A DNA stretch of 11,268 bases, taken from contig CAMBRJ010000049.1 of NCBI GenBank assembly GCA_945870175.1, positions 1-11,268 of the forward strand, written 5' to 3'. Source of the DNA: Gemmatimonas phototrophica. GTDB taxonomy: Bacteria > Gemmatimonadota > Gemmatimonadetes > Gemmatimonadales > Gemmatimonadaceae. Below, piece by piece: positions 1 to 6,880 of this stretch. Position numbers and translations under genes: made by a program. Every line of letters starts with the position of its first letter. Within the stretch, counting starts at the first letter, position 1. The notes beneath the pieces are model-generated. The model worked only from the letters and a program-made list of their open reading frames with translations. It was not told the origin of the DNA and made no database searches.

Positions 1-2
1 CG

Positions 3-2456
3 CCGCTCGCCACGACTGCTGCATTCGACGCACCGCTGTCCGACCCGCCGGCGCGTCCTGTAGCGCCTACGCGTGGCGCTCTCGGGCATCCCGTGCTGGC
101 GCCCGCCCCGACCGCGATCGCGCCATCGGCGCTGACCGACGTGGTCAAGAAGACCTGCGCCGGCTGTCATAGCGAGCAGCGCAAACAGGGCAACCTGTCG
201 CTGCAGAGCTTCGACATGGCGAGCATCAACGGCAGCCCGGAACTCGCCGAAAAAATGATCGGCAAGCTGCGCGCGGGCATGATGCCGCCGCCGGGTCGTC
301 CGAAGCCGGGTGGCGACACGCTCGACGTGCTCGCCGGTACGCTCGAACGGATGATGGATGCGCGCTACGCGCTCAATCCCAACCCCGGCACGCGCACCTT
401 CCAGCGCCTGAATCGCGCCGAGTATGAGCGGTCCGTGAAGGATCTCCTCGGTGTCGACATCAAGGCGGAGTCATGGCTGCCGCTCGATACCAAGAGCGCC
501 AACTTCGACAACATCGCCGACGTGCAGATGCCGTCGGCCACGCTCCTCGATTCCTACCTCGACGCGGCCAGCGAAATCAGCCGCCTGGCGGTGGGCGACC
601 CGAAGGCGAGCGTCTCCACGTCGAGCTACAAGATTGCGCGCTTGGCGTCGCAGGTCGATCCGGTGGACGGCGCACCGGCGGGCACGCGCGGTGGCACGTC
701 GGTGACGCACACGTTCCCCGCCGATGGGGAGTACGTGTTCACGATCACGTTGCATGCGATTCCCACGGGCCAGCTGTTCGGCTCCGCCGCGCCGTTCGAC
801 GAGAAGATCGAGATTTCGGTGAATGGCGAGCGGATGGCGGTGCTCGAGGTGGACCGTGGCATGTCGCAGGCCGACCCGAACGGCATGGAGATCCGCACTA
901 AGCCGATCTCGGTGCGGGCCGGTCCGCACCGCATCACGGCCGCGTTCATCCGCACCTTCGAAGGTCCGGTGAATGACAACATCGCGCCGATCGGGCACAG
1001 CATCGCCGACACGCAGATCGGCTCGCAGGCCGGCATCACCACGCAGTCGCACGTCCAGATGTTCGCGGTCACCGGGCCGTTCAACCCAACCGGCGTGTCG
1101 GATACGCCGAGCCGCCGTCGCATTTTCAGCTGCCGCCCGCTGGCGCCGTCCGAGGCGCGTCCGTGCGCCGAGAAGATCGTGACGCGGTTGGGTGCTCAGG
1201 CGTATCGTCGTCCGCTGGCGCCGAACGATCTGAAGGGACTGCTTACGTTCTATGACGCCGGTGCCAAGGACGGCGGTTTCGAACTCGGTATTCGCACCGC
1301 GCTCGAAGCGTTGCTGGCCAGTCCGCATTTCATCTTCCGTGTGGAAGAGATGCCGGCGGTGTCCAAGCCGGGTTCGCGCGTGGCGGTGAACGGCCTCGAC
1401 CTGGCGTCGCGTCTCTCGTTTTTCCTGTGGGGCGCTCCGCCCGATTCGCAGCTCGTGTCGTTGGGTCGTCGCGGCCTCCTCACCGATACCACGGTGCTGA
1501 TCGCGCAGACCAAGCGCATGCTCGCCGATAAGCGCAGCAGTGCGCTCTCCACGCGCTTCGCGGCGCAGTGGCTTCGGTTGTCGGACATCGAAAAGGTGCA
1601 TCCGGACGCGCTGCAGTATCCCGATTTCCGCGAACAGCTCGCGGACGATATGGTGCAGGAAACCGAGATGTTCTTCGATCATCTCGTGCGACAGAACCGC
1701 AGTTTCCTCGAGCTGTACACGGCCAACTGGACGTACGCGAACGAGGATCTGGCGAAACACTACGGCATCCCGGGTGTGGTCGGGACCGACTTCCGTCGCG
1801 TCGAGTATCCGGCCAACTCCGGCCGCGTGGGCATCTTCGGGCATGGGAGCGTGCTTACGCTCACGTCGCATGCGAACCGCACGTCGCCGGTATTACGCGG
1901 CAAGTGGGTGATGGAAGTGCTCATGGGTACGCCCCCGCCGGCCCCGCCGCCGAACGTCCCTGACCTCGAGAAGACGGGTGACAGCAAGGAAGGTCGCATG
2001 CTGACCACGCGCGAGCGGATGGAAGAGCATCGGGCCAACCCGAGTTGTCGGTCGTGTCACGTGTTCATCGATCCCATCGGCCTGGCCATGGACAACTTCG
2101 ATGTGAACGGACAGTGGCGCATCCGTGAGAACGGCACGCCGCTCGACACCCGTGGCGACTTCTACGACGGCACGAAGATCACCAATGCGCTCGAACTGCA
2201 GAAGGCGCTGCTGAAGCGGCCCACGCCGCTGGTGCGCAACTTCACGCAGAACCTGATGGCGTATGCCTTGGGGCGTCGCGTGGAGTACTACGATCATCCC
2301 GCCGTCCGGAAGATCGAAGCACAGGTGAAGGCCAACAACTACCGTATGCAGGACTTCATTGTCGGGGTCGTGAAGAGCGACGCGTTCCGACTGAAGAAAG
2401 TGATGGAGCAGGCTGACTCGGGGACGAAGGGCGCATCGGCGCCCGGCGTTCGCTGA
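3..2456 (+). CDS. Secreted dihaem cytochrome-type protein with DUF1587/1595/1592/1588/1585 domains, 5' partial
   Basis: The frame has no stop back to the left edge, so the true start and any export signal lie outside; the GTG at 93 is only the first start-like codon in view. Numbering from that GTG: a CxxCH haem motif at 22-26 (planctomycete-cytochrome type), a PSD3/DUF1587-like region near 103-165 (FQRLNRAEYERSVKDLLG), a beta-rich segment near 205-300 that may be a jelly roll, DUF1595 near 358-418 (AYRRPL, LLASPHFIFR), DUF1592 near 432-560 (LASRLSFFLWG), DUF1588 near 578-678 (GHGSVLTLTSHANRTSPVLRG, then CRSCH at 652-656) and DUF1585 near 700-765 (LGRRVEYYD). Two CxxCH motifs predict two covalent c-type haems outside the cytoplasm. 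Such proteins are typically encoded beside DUF1552 genes, as here (63 bp upstream). The family has no firm biochemical function; a redox role is inference. Identification is secure from domain order. Confidence 0.93.
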   Translation, partial: PLATTAAFDAPLSDPPARPVAPTRGALGHPVLAPAPTAIAPSALTDVVKKTCAGCHSEQRKQGNLSLQSFDMASINGSPELAEKMIGKLRAGMMPPPGRPKPGGDTLDVLAGTLERMMDARYALNPNPGTRTFQRLNRAEYERSVKDLLGVDIKAESWLPLDTKSANFDNIADVQMPSATLLDSYLDAASEISRLAVGDPKASVSTSSYKIARLASQVDPVDGAPAGTRGGTSVTHTFPADGEYVFTITLHAIPTGQLFGSAAPFDEKIEISVNGERMAVLEVDRGMSQADPNGMEIRTKPISVRAGPHRITAAFIRTFEGPVNDNIAPIGHSIADTQIGSQAGITTQSHVQMFAVTGPFNPTGVSDTPSRRRIFSCRPLAPSEARPCAEKIVTRLGAQAYRRPLAPNDLKGLLTFYDAGAKDGGFELGIRTALEALLASPHFIFRVEEMPAVSKPGSRVAVNGLDLASRLSFFLWGAPPDSQLVSLGRRGLLTDTTVLIAQTKRMLADKRSSALSTRFAAQWLRLSDIEKVHPDALQYPDFREQLADDMVQETEMFFDHLVRQNRSFLELYTANWTYANEDLAKHYGIPGVVGTDFRRVEYPANSGRVGIFGHGSVLTLTSHANRTSPVLRGKWVMEVLMGTPPPAPPPNVPDLEKTGDSKEGRMLTTRERMEEHRANPSCRSCHVFIDPIGLAMDNFDVNGQWRIRENGTPLDTRGDFYDGTKITNALELQKALLKRPTPLVRNFTQNLMAYALGRRVEYYDHPAVRKIEAQVKANNYRMQDFIVGVVKSDAFRLKKVMEQADSGTKGASAPGVR

Positions 2457-2505
2457 TCATTCGTCGTACGCACTCGCCAACGATTAGCACCCCGTTCACG
2501 ATACC

Positions 2506-2510
2506 GGAGA
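2506..2510 (+). promoter_or_regulatory. Ribosome binding site for the HXXSHH gene
   Basis: GGAGA lies 9 bases before the ATG at 2520. This supports that start over the in-frame ATG at 2544. The 63-bp gap after the preceding stop shows no convincing terminator, so both genes are probably on one transcript. Confidence 0.6.
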
Positions 2511-2519
2511 CGCCACACC

Positions 2520-3908
2520 ATGTATTTTCTCAGCGGCAAGGCGATGCCCCGCCGGCAGTTCCTGCAGAACCTCAGTGCTACCATCGCGTTGCCGTATCTC
2601 GATGCGATGATTCCGACGGGTCGCGGCTCGCGCCTCCTGGCCAACAAGGCGCCACGCCTGGTGGCCATCGAGATGGTGCACGGGGCCGCCGGGTGCAATG
2701 AACTCGGCTCGAAACTCAACCTCTGGTCGCCCGCGGCGGCCGGCAAGCAGTTCGATCTCGCACCCACCGCGATGTCGTCGCTCGAGCAGTATCGCGACTA
2801 CCTCACGATCATCAGCAACACCGACGTGCGTGAAGCGGAGCCGTCGTCACCGAACGAAATCGGCGGTGACCATTTCCGCTCCAGCGCCACGTTCCTGACG
2901 CAGGCGCACGCCAAGCAGACGGAAGGCTCGGATGTGAAGGTCGGCACGTCGCTCGATCAGTTGTACGCGAAGCGCTTCGGTCAGGACACGCCGATTCCTT
3001 CCATGCAGCTGTGCATCGAGAACGTGGACCAGGCCGGCGGTTGCGCCTATGGGTACGCCTGCGTGTACACCGACTCCATCAGCTGGTCGTCGCCCACCGA
3101 GCCGCTGCCGGTCATTCGCGATCCGCGCGTCGCATTCGAGAAGCTGTTCGGCGTTGGTGGTACGAGCTCCGAACGGGCCGAACGTCGTCGCACGCGTCGC
3201 AGTATTCTCGACTTCGTGTCGGGGGAGATGTCGTCGCTCAAGGTGAACCTGGGTCCCGACGACCGTCACCGTCTCGACAAGTATCTCGAGGACATCCGCG
3301 AAGTCGAGCGCCGCATTCAGCGCGTGGAAGCGCGCAATCAGAGCGGCGATCCGCGCGAGCTGCCGGAAGCGCCGGCCGGCGTGCCTGATTCGTTCGCCGA
3401 GCATGTGAAGCTGATGTTCGACATTCAGGCGCTGGCGTTTGCGGCGGATATTACGCGCGTGTTCTCGTTCAAGATGGGACGCGACGGCTCCAGCCGGACG
3501 TATCCGGAGAGCGGCACCGACAAGCCGTTCCACCCGGCCTCGCACCATGGCGGTACCGAGCGTGGCGTGAAGGACTTCAACATGATCAACAAGTATCACG
3601 TCTCGATGCTGCCGTACTTCCTGGATAAGCTGAAGGGCATTCAGGAGAGCGACGGCAACATGCTCGACAAGACGATGATCATCTACGGCTCGCCGATGGG
3701 TGACTCGAATTTGCACAACCATCGTCGCTGCCCGCTCATCCTGCTGGGCAAGGCGGAAGGTCAGCTGGCCGGCAACCTGCACATCAAGGCGCCGGACGGC
3801 ACGCCGATGGCGAACGCGATGCTCAGCATGATGCACACGCTTGGCCTGAACGATCAGACGAAGTTCGGTGACGCCACGGGTGCCCTCAACCTGAATTCCT
3901 ATGCCTAA
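2520..3908 (+). CDS. HXXSHH (DUF1552) family secreted protein with Tat-type signal
   Basis: This 462-residue protein has an N-terminal PRRQFLQ segment (residues 10-16) followed by a hydrophobic stretch ending near PYLDAM, which fits a twin-arginine signal and export of a folded protein. The family-naming motif H-P-A-S-H-H is at residues 338-343 (bases 3531-3548). Other features typical of DUF1552 are the early MVHGAAG segment, the RDYLTIISN segment and the late MIIYGSPMGDSNLHNH segment. Length is normal for the family and the gene is intact. The clustered His residues suggest a metal site, but no reaction has been established, so none is assigned. It follows the PSCyt/DUF1592 gene, its usual partner, and its stop overlaps the ankyrin start by 8 bp, so the three are likely co-expressed. 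Family assignment is secure; function is unknown. Confidence 0.93.
   Translation: MYFLSGKAMPRRQFLQNLSATIALPYLDAMIPTGRGSRLLANKAPRLVAIEMVHGAAGCNELGSKLNLWSPAAAGKQFDLAPTAMSSLEQYRDYLTIISNTDVREAEPSSPNEIGGDHFRSSATFLTQAHAKQTEGSDVKVGTSLDQLYAKRFGQDTPIPSMQLCIENVDQAGGCAYGYACVYTDSISWSSPTEPLPVIRDPRVAFEKLFGVGGTSSERAERRRTRRSILDFVSGEMSSLKVNLGPDDRHRLDKYLEDIREVERRIQRVEARNQSGDPRELPEAPAGVPDSFAEHVKLMFDIQALAFAADITRVFSFKMGRDGSSRTYPESGTDKPFHPASHHGGTERGVKDFNMINKYHVSMLPYFLDKLKGIQESDGNMLDKTMIIYGSPMGDSNLHNHRRCPLILLGKAEGQLAGNLHIKAPDGTPMANAMLSMMHTLGLNDQTKFGDATGALNLNSYA
3901..3908 (+). other. Overlapping start/stop (ATGCCTAA), likely translational coupling
   Basis: The ATG of the ankyrin gene lies within the last codons of the HXXSHH gene, whose TAA is at 3906-3908. 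No strong Shine-Dalgarno is visible just before 3901. Reinitiation by ribosomes finishing the upstream gene is therefore the likely way the ankyrin gene is translated. This is inference from the layout. Confidence 0.6.
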
Positions 3909-5874
3909 GTTCGGATCTCCGTTCGGATCGCCGTTCGGATCGCCGTTCGGATCGACCAGGGCCTATCGGCTGGCGGTGATCGCGTCGGTATTCGGTGCCG
4001 CGTTGGCACTGGGCGCGGCGCGCACGCCGGCCGACGAGTCTCCGGTGGCTGATGCTGTCATGCGCGGGGACAGCGCGCGCGTGCGTGTGCTGATCAAGCA
4101 GGGGCTCGATGTGAACGCGGCGCAGCCCGACGGCATGACGGCGCTGCACTGGGCGGCGCAGCGTGGTGACGCCGGCGGGGCGCAGATGCTGATGTATGCG
4201 GGGGCGCGCGTGGACGCGGTGACGCGCAACGGCAACTACACGCCGTTGCATCTGGCGGCGCGCAACGGACGCTCGGCGGCCGTGAAGGCGCTGCTGGCGG
4301 CTGGGGCCGACGTGAACGCGGTCACGACCACGGGTGCGGTCACGGCGTTGCATTTCGCGGCGTCGAACGGCGATCCCGCCTCGGTCGCGGCACTGCTCGA
4401 CAAGGGCGCGCCAGTGGACACGCGCGAAGGCGCGTGGGGGCAGACGCCGCTCATGTGGGCGGCCTCGGCCAACCGTCTGGCGGCGCTCGACATCCTCATT
4501 AGGCGTGGCGCGAATCTTGAGCTCGCGTCAAAGATTGAAGACATCTCGGCCAAGGAAAAGGCGGAGCGTGTGATGCTGGTGCAGCGCGGCCGTCGCGTGG
4601 CGGCCATGAAGGCGGCTGATGCGGCGCCGACGGTGGCGGCGGCAGGTGCCGCTCCTGCTGGTGGTGCTGCTGGTGGTGCGACTATGCCGCGGATGGCCGC
4701 GGCCGCTCCGGCTGCCGCTGCCGCTCCGGTACCCGCGGTGGCACCCGCTGTGGCGGCACCCGCTGGTCGCGCGGCGGTTCCGGCGAGTGGTGCGCCCGCC
4801 GCCGGCGGTGCGCCGGTGAAGCGTGACTCGGCGCCGCCGCCGCAGACGGGCTTTAACAGTCGTGGTCCGACCTACGGCGACCTGATCGGCAACAAGGGCG
4901 GACTCACCGCGCTGCTGTTTGCCGTGCGTGATGGCAGCGACGAGTGCGTGGCGCGTTTGCTCGAAGCGGGTGCCAAGATCAATCACGTGAGCGAGGGCGA
5001 TCACACCAGCCCATTGCTCATGGCGACGATCAACGGCCGCTTCGACATGGCCAAGGTGCTGCTCGAGAAGGGCGCCGATGTGAAGTTGCAGAGCGACGCC
5101 GGCGCGGCGCCCCTGTACGCCACGATCAACGTGCAGTGGGCGGCCAAGTCGCTCTATCCGCAGCCCACCGCGCAGCTGCAGCAGACCACGTCGTACCTCG
5201 ACCTGATGGAGTCGTTCCTGAAGGCCGGCGCCGATGTGAACGTGCGCCTCAAAAAGCACCTGTGGTTCATGTCGTACAACTTCGACCTGCTGGGTGTGAA
5301 CACGGTAGGCGCCACGGCGTTCTGGCGTGCCGCGTACGGCACCGATGTACCGGCGATGAAGTTGCTGGTGAAGTACGGGGCCGACATCACGATCCCGACG
5401 ATCAAGCCGACCGGCCGTCTGCCCGGCGACGATTCCGGCGGTGATGACGGGGCCGCTGGCGGTAAGGATCCGTCGGGGCTCGCGCCGATTCCTGACGGCG
5501 GCCCGGGCGTGTATCCGATTCACGCGGCGACCGGCGTGGGCTACGGGGAAGGCTTCGCGGCCAACTCGCACCGGCATGCGCCGGACGCGTGGATGGCGTC
5601 GGCCAAGTACCTGATTGAAGAGCTCAAGGTCGACGTGAACATGCGCGACCATAACGGCTACAACGCCGTCCACCATGCGGCGGCCCGCGGCGACAATGCG
5701 CTGATCACGTATCTCGCCGGCAAAGGCGGGGACATCATGGCGATCAGCCGTCGTGGTCAGACCACCACCGACATGGCGAACGGTCCGGTGCAGCGCATTC
5801 CGCCCTTCGTCGAGACCGTGGACTTTCTGGTCAAGATGGGCGCGAAGAACAGCAACAAGTGCAAGTCCTGCTAG
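3901..5874 (+). CDS. Exported ankyrin-repeat protein, two repeat blocks split by an Ala/Pro/Gly linker
   Basis: This 657-residue protein starts with a leader of GSPF repeats (5-18), then a basic and hydrophobic segment (about 20-40, ending ALGAA) that looks like a signal peptide or anchor. Block one (about 47-208) holds five ankyrin repeats with recognisable cores: TALHWAAQRGD, TPLHLAARNGR, TALHFAASNGD, TPLMWAASANR. A low-complexity Ala/Pro/Gly linker spans about 236-318. Block two (about 334-617) has more degenerate repeats (TALLFAVRDGS, SPLLMATINGR, TAFWRAAYGTD, YPIHAATG, NAVHHAAARGD), with insertions near 410-425 and 500-530. The protein ends in CKSC. Ankyrin stacks bind other proteins and have no catalytic activity; I infer it scaffolds or binds the two proteins encoded upstream. 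The start is chosen from the overlap with the upstream stop; a shorter start within the hydrophobic segment would lose the leader and is less likely. Confidence 0.9.
   Translation: MPKFGSPFGSPFGSPFGSTRAYRLAVIASVFGAALALGAARTPADESPVADAVMRGDSARVRVLIKQGLDVNAAQPDGMTALHWAAQRGDAGGAQMLMYAGARVDAVTRNGNYTPLHLAARNGRSAAVKALLAAGADVNAVTTTGAVTALHFAASNGDPASVAALLDKGAPVDTREGAWGQTPLMWAASANRLAALDILIRRGANLELASKIEDISAKEKAERVMLVQRGRRVAAMKAADAAPTVAAAGAAPAGGAAGGATMPRMAAAAPAAAAAPVPAVAPAVAAPAGRAAVPASGAPAAGGAPVKRDSAPPPQTGFNSRGPTYGDLIGNKGGLTALLFAVRDGSDECVARLLEAGAKINHVSEGDHTSPLLMATINGRFDMAKVLLEKGADVKLQSDAGAAPLYATINVQWAAKSLYPQPTAQLQQTTSYLDLMESFLKAGADVNVRLKKHLWFMSYNFDLLGVNTVGATAFWRAAYGTDVPAMKLLVKYGADITIPTIKPTGRLPGDDSGGDDGAAGGKDPSGLAPIPDGGPGVYPIHAATGVGYGEGFAANSHRHAPDAWMASAKYLIEELKVDVNMRDHNGYNAVHHAAARGDNALITYLAGKGGDIMAISRRGQTTTDMANGPVQRIPPFVETVDFLVKMGAKNSNKCKSC
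3910..3957 (+). repeat. 12-bp tandem repeat, four copies, in the 5' end of the ankyrin gene
   Basis: Four consecutive 12-base units begin at 3910, 3922, 3934 and 3946. Copies 2 and 3 are identical (TTCGGATCGCCG); copy 1 differs at one base (TCT for TCG) and copy 4 ends in ACC instead of CCG. The unit is a multiple of three and encodes F-G-S-P, so gain or loss of units keeps the frame and changes only the length of the leader before the hydrophobic segment. Confidence 0.9.
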
Positions 5875-5883
5875 TCCACTAGC

Positions 5884-5922
5884 GCCCGGAATCGGCATTC
5901 CGCTGAGCCACGCCGACCGGGC
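5884..5922. terminator. Possible hairpin between convergent ankyrin and FmdB genes
   Basis: G-CCCGG (5884-5889) and TCGGC (5892-5896) can pair with GCCGA and CCGGG-C (5912-5922), giving an 11-bp stem with a 2-base bulge (AA, 5890-5891) and a 15-base loop. It sits in the 57-bp convergent gap. There is no T-tract on either side, so it is a weak candidate for a terminator. Confidence 0.35.
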
Positions 5923-5931
5923 CCTGCGCCC

Positions 5932-6177
5932 TCAGTCGTCGTGGCTCAGTTCGTATTTGCGCTGCTCGTGCATGCGGTCCTTGCCCTGCGCGGCGTCGCG
6001 CCGCTTGGCGGCGTGCATGGCCTGACCATGCGTGGACGAGGTCTTGATGGAGGGCATGGCCACCTGCTTCTCGAGGGCGGTGCTGCCGCAGGCCGGACAG
6101 GCCGGCGGCGTGCTGCCACGCACCAACGCTTCGAAGCTCTGCTGACAGGCTGTGCACACAAAGTCGAACAAGGGCAT
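5932..6177 (-). CDS. FmdB-family zinc-ribbon protein
   Basis: This 81-residue protein begins MPLFDFVCTACQQSFE, the standard opening of the FmdB/Zn-ribbon_8 family. Four cysteines in two pairs (C8, C11, C27, C30; CxxC-x15-CPAC) should bind one zinc. The rest is a hydrophilic, charged tail (about 40-81) rich in Lys, Arg, His and Gln, as usual in the family. There is no signal peptide, so it is cytoplasmic. FmdB proteins are named as putative regulators of formamidase/amidase operons, but most members have no proven target. The start is supported by the family's fixed MPLxDxxC opening and by a GGGAA-type purine stretch shortly upstream. It is divergent from the RidA-family gene with 35 bp between start codons and convergent with the ankyrin gene. 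Confidence 0.88.
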   Translation of the reverse strand: MPLFDFVCTACQQSFEALVRGSTPPACPACGSTALEKQVAMPSIKTSSTHGQAMHAAKRRDAAQGKDRMHEQRKYELSHDD

Positions 6178-6182
6178 ATGAT
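6153..6182 (+). promoter_or_regulatory. Candidate sigma70-like promoter for the RidA-family gene
   Basis: TGCACA (6153-6158, 4 of 6 to the -35 consensus) and TATGAT (6177-6182, 5 of 6 to the -10 consensus) are separated by 18 bases. Transcription would begin near 6189, just ahead of the ribosome binding site at 6201. The -10 overlaps the FmdB start codon on the other strand. This was picked by eye, and chance matches are common. Confidence 0.3.
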
Positions 6183-6200
6183 TCCCGTTCCCGTCTTCCT

Positions 6201-6206
6201 GGAGGA
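6201..6206 (+). promoter_or_regulatory. Strong ribosome binding site that sets the RidA start
   Basis: GGAGGA lies 6 bases before the ATG at 6213 and directly abuts the in-frame TTG at 6207. A start needs space after the Shine-Dalgarno, so ATG 6213 is the start and TTG 6207 is not. Confidence 0.75.
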
Positions 6207-6212
6207 TTGCTG

Positions 6213-6680
6213 ATGCGTCGTTCGTTCGTATTCGCCACCACTGTCGCCATCGCGGCGTCGCTCTCTACTACGGTGCTCGCCGGCACGGCGCTGGCGCAAG
6301 CCGCCGCCATCCGCCAGCAGGTGATTCCCGTCGGGCAGAGTGCGTCGCCCACCCTCACGCCCGGCATCCGTGTGGGGAACATGCTGTTCGCCTCGGGCCA
6401 GCTCGGCATGAGCCGCACCGCGGCCGACAGCACGATTCAGGGCCAGACGCGCCTGGCACTGGAGAACACGAAGAAGGTGTTCGAGGCCGCTGGCACCACG
6501 CTGGCCAACGCGACGAAGTGTACCGTGTTTCTCACCGACGTGAAGGATTTCGGGGGCATGAATTCGGTATATCGCGAGTTCTTCCCGGTCGCACCGCCGG
6601 CCCGGTCCACGGTTGTGGTCGCCGCCCTCGTGTCGCCCGGCGCCAAGGTCGAGATCGAGTGCGCCGGCGTGATTCCCTGA
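6213..6680 (+). CDS. Exported RidA-family (YjgF/YER057c/UK114) protein
   Basis: This 155-residue protein starts MRRSFVFATTVAIAAS and continues hydrophobic to ALAQA (26-30), a good Sec signal peptide, so it should act in the periplasm. The RidA domain covers about 37-155: VGNMLFASGQLG (strand and turn), ALENTKKVFEAAG (helix), TVFLTDVKDFGGMN and the signature PARSTVVV...KVEIECAG. By eye, R131 and E147 match the substrate-binding Arg105 and Glu120 of E. coli RidA. The usual GPYSQ segment holding Tyr17 reads ASPTLTPG here, so that Tyr appears missing. Classical RidA hydrolyses reactive enamines and imines made by PLP enzymes in the cytoplasm; with an export signal and the altered segment, that activity cannot be assumed. 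It is a single gene, ended by the hairpin at 6826. Confidence 0.9.
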   Translation: MRRSFVFATTVAIAASLSTTVLAGTALAQAAAIRQQVIPVGQSASPTLTPGIRVGNMLFASGQLGMSRTAADSTIQGQTRLALENTKKVFEAAGTTLANATKCTVFLTDVKDFGGMNSVYREFFPVAPPARSTVVVAALVSPGAKVEIECAGVIP

Positions 6681-6741
6681 TTTCAGTCGTACTGCTTTTA
6701 GAAACCCCCAACAACTGTACCGCAGATGTGCGCGAATCGTA

Positions 6742-6788
6742 CGCGGATTGGACCGAGCGAATCCGCGCCGTTTTCGCGCGAATCCGCG
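6742..6788. repeat. Short GCGAATCCGCG direct repeat with a partial inverted copy
   Basis: GCGAATCCGCG occurs at 6757-6767 and again at 6778-6788. CGCGGATT at 6742-6749 is the reverse complement of AATCCGCG (6760-6767), so a hairpin with an 8-bp stem and 10-base loop can form just after ridA. It could be an extra termination hairpin, an operator-like site or chance in G+C-rich DNA; no function is assigned. Confidence 0.4.
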
Positions 6789-6825
6789 GCTAGCAGGTCT
6801 TTTGTTTCTTTGGGGGAGGGAAACG

Positions 6826-6855
6826 AAAAGGCCAGCGCACTCGCGCTGGCCTTTT
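6826..6855. terminator. Bidirectional intrinsic terminator
   Basis: A perfect 13-bp inverted repeat (AAAAGGCCAGCGC, 6826-6838; GCGCTGGCCTTTT, 6843-6855) surrounds the 4-base loop ACTC. The stem has a T-run at its 3' side on both strands, so it can end transcription of the RidA gene from the left and the NHL gene (stop at 6881) from the right. It is the clearest terminator in the window. Confidence 0.92.
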
Positions 6856-6880
6856 CTGTTCTCGAGCAAGAGATCCGCGG

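Noticed and set aside
93..95. GTG at 93 as the true start of the first gene
   Set aside because: The same frame is open for 30 more codons to the window edge, no ribosome site precedes the GTG, and an export signal expected for this family is absent after it. The gene is treated as 5' partial.
471..1871. Long reading frame on the - strand opposite the PSCyt gene
   Set aside because: It is Arg/His-rich with no recognisable domain, a typical mirror of a G+C-rich gene on the other strand.
2847..3836. Long - strand frame opposite the HXXSHH gene
   Set aside because: Same Arg/His/Val-rich mirror composition, no family motif, fully covered by a well-supported gene.
4528..5898. 456-codon - strand frame opposite the ankyrin gene
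   Set aside because: Low-complexity Arg/His/Gly content and complete overlap with clear ankyrin repeats.
6207..6209. TTG start for the RidA-family gene
   Set aside because: It touches the Shine-Dalgarno directly with no spacer; ATG 6213 is correctly spaced and starts a clean signal peptide.
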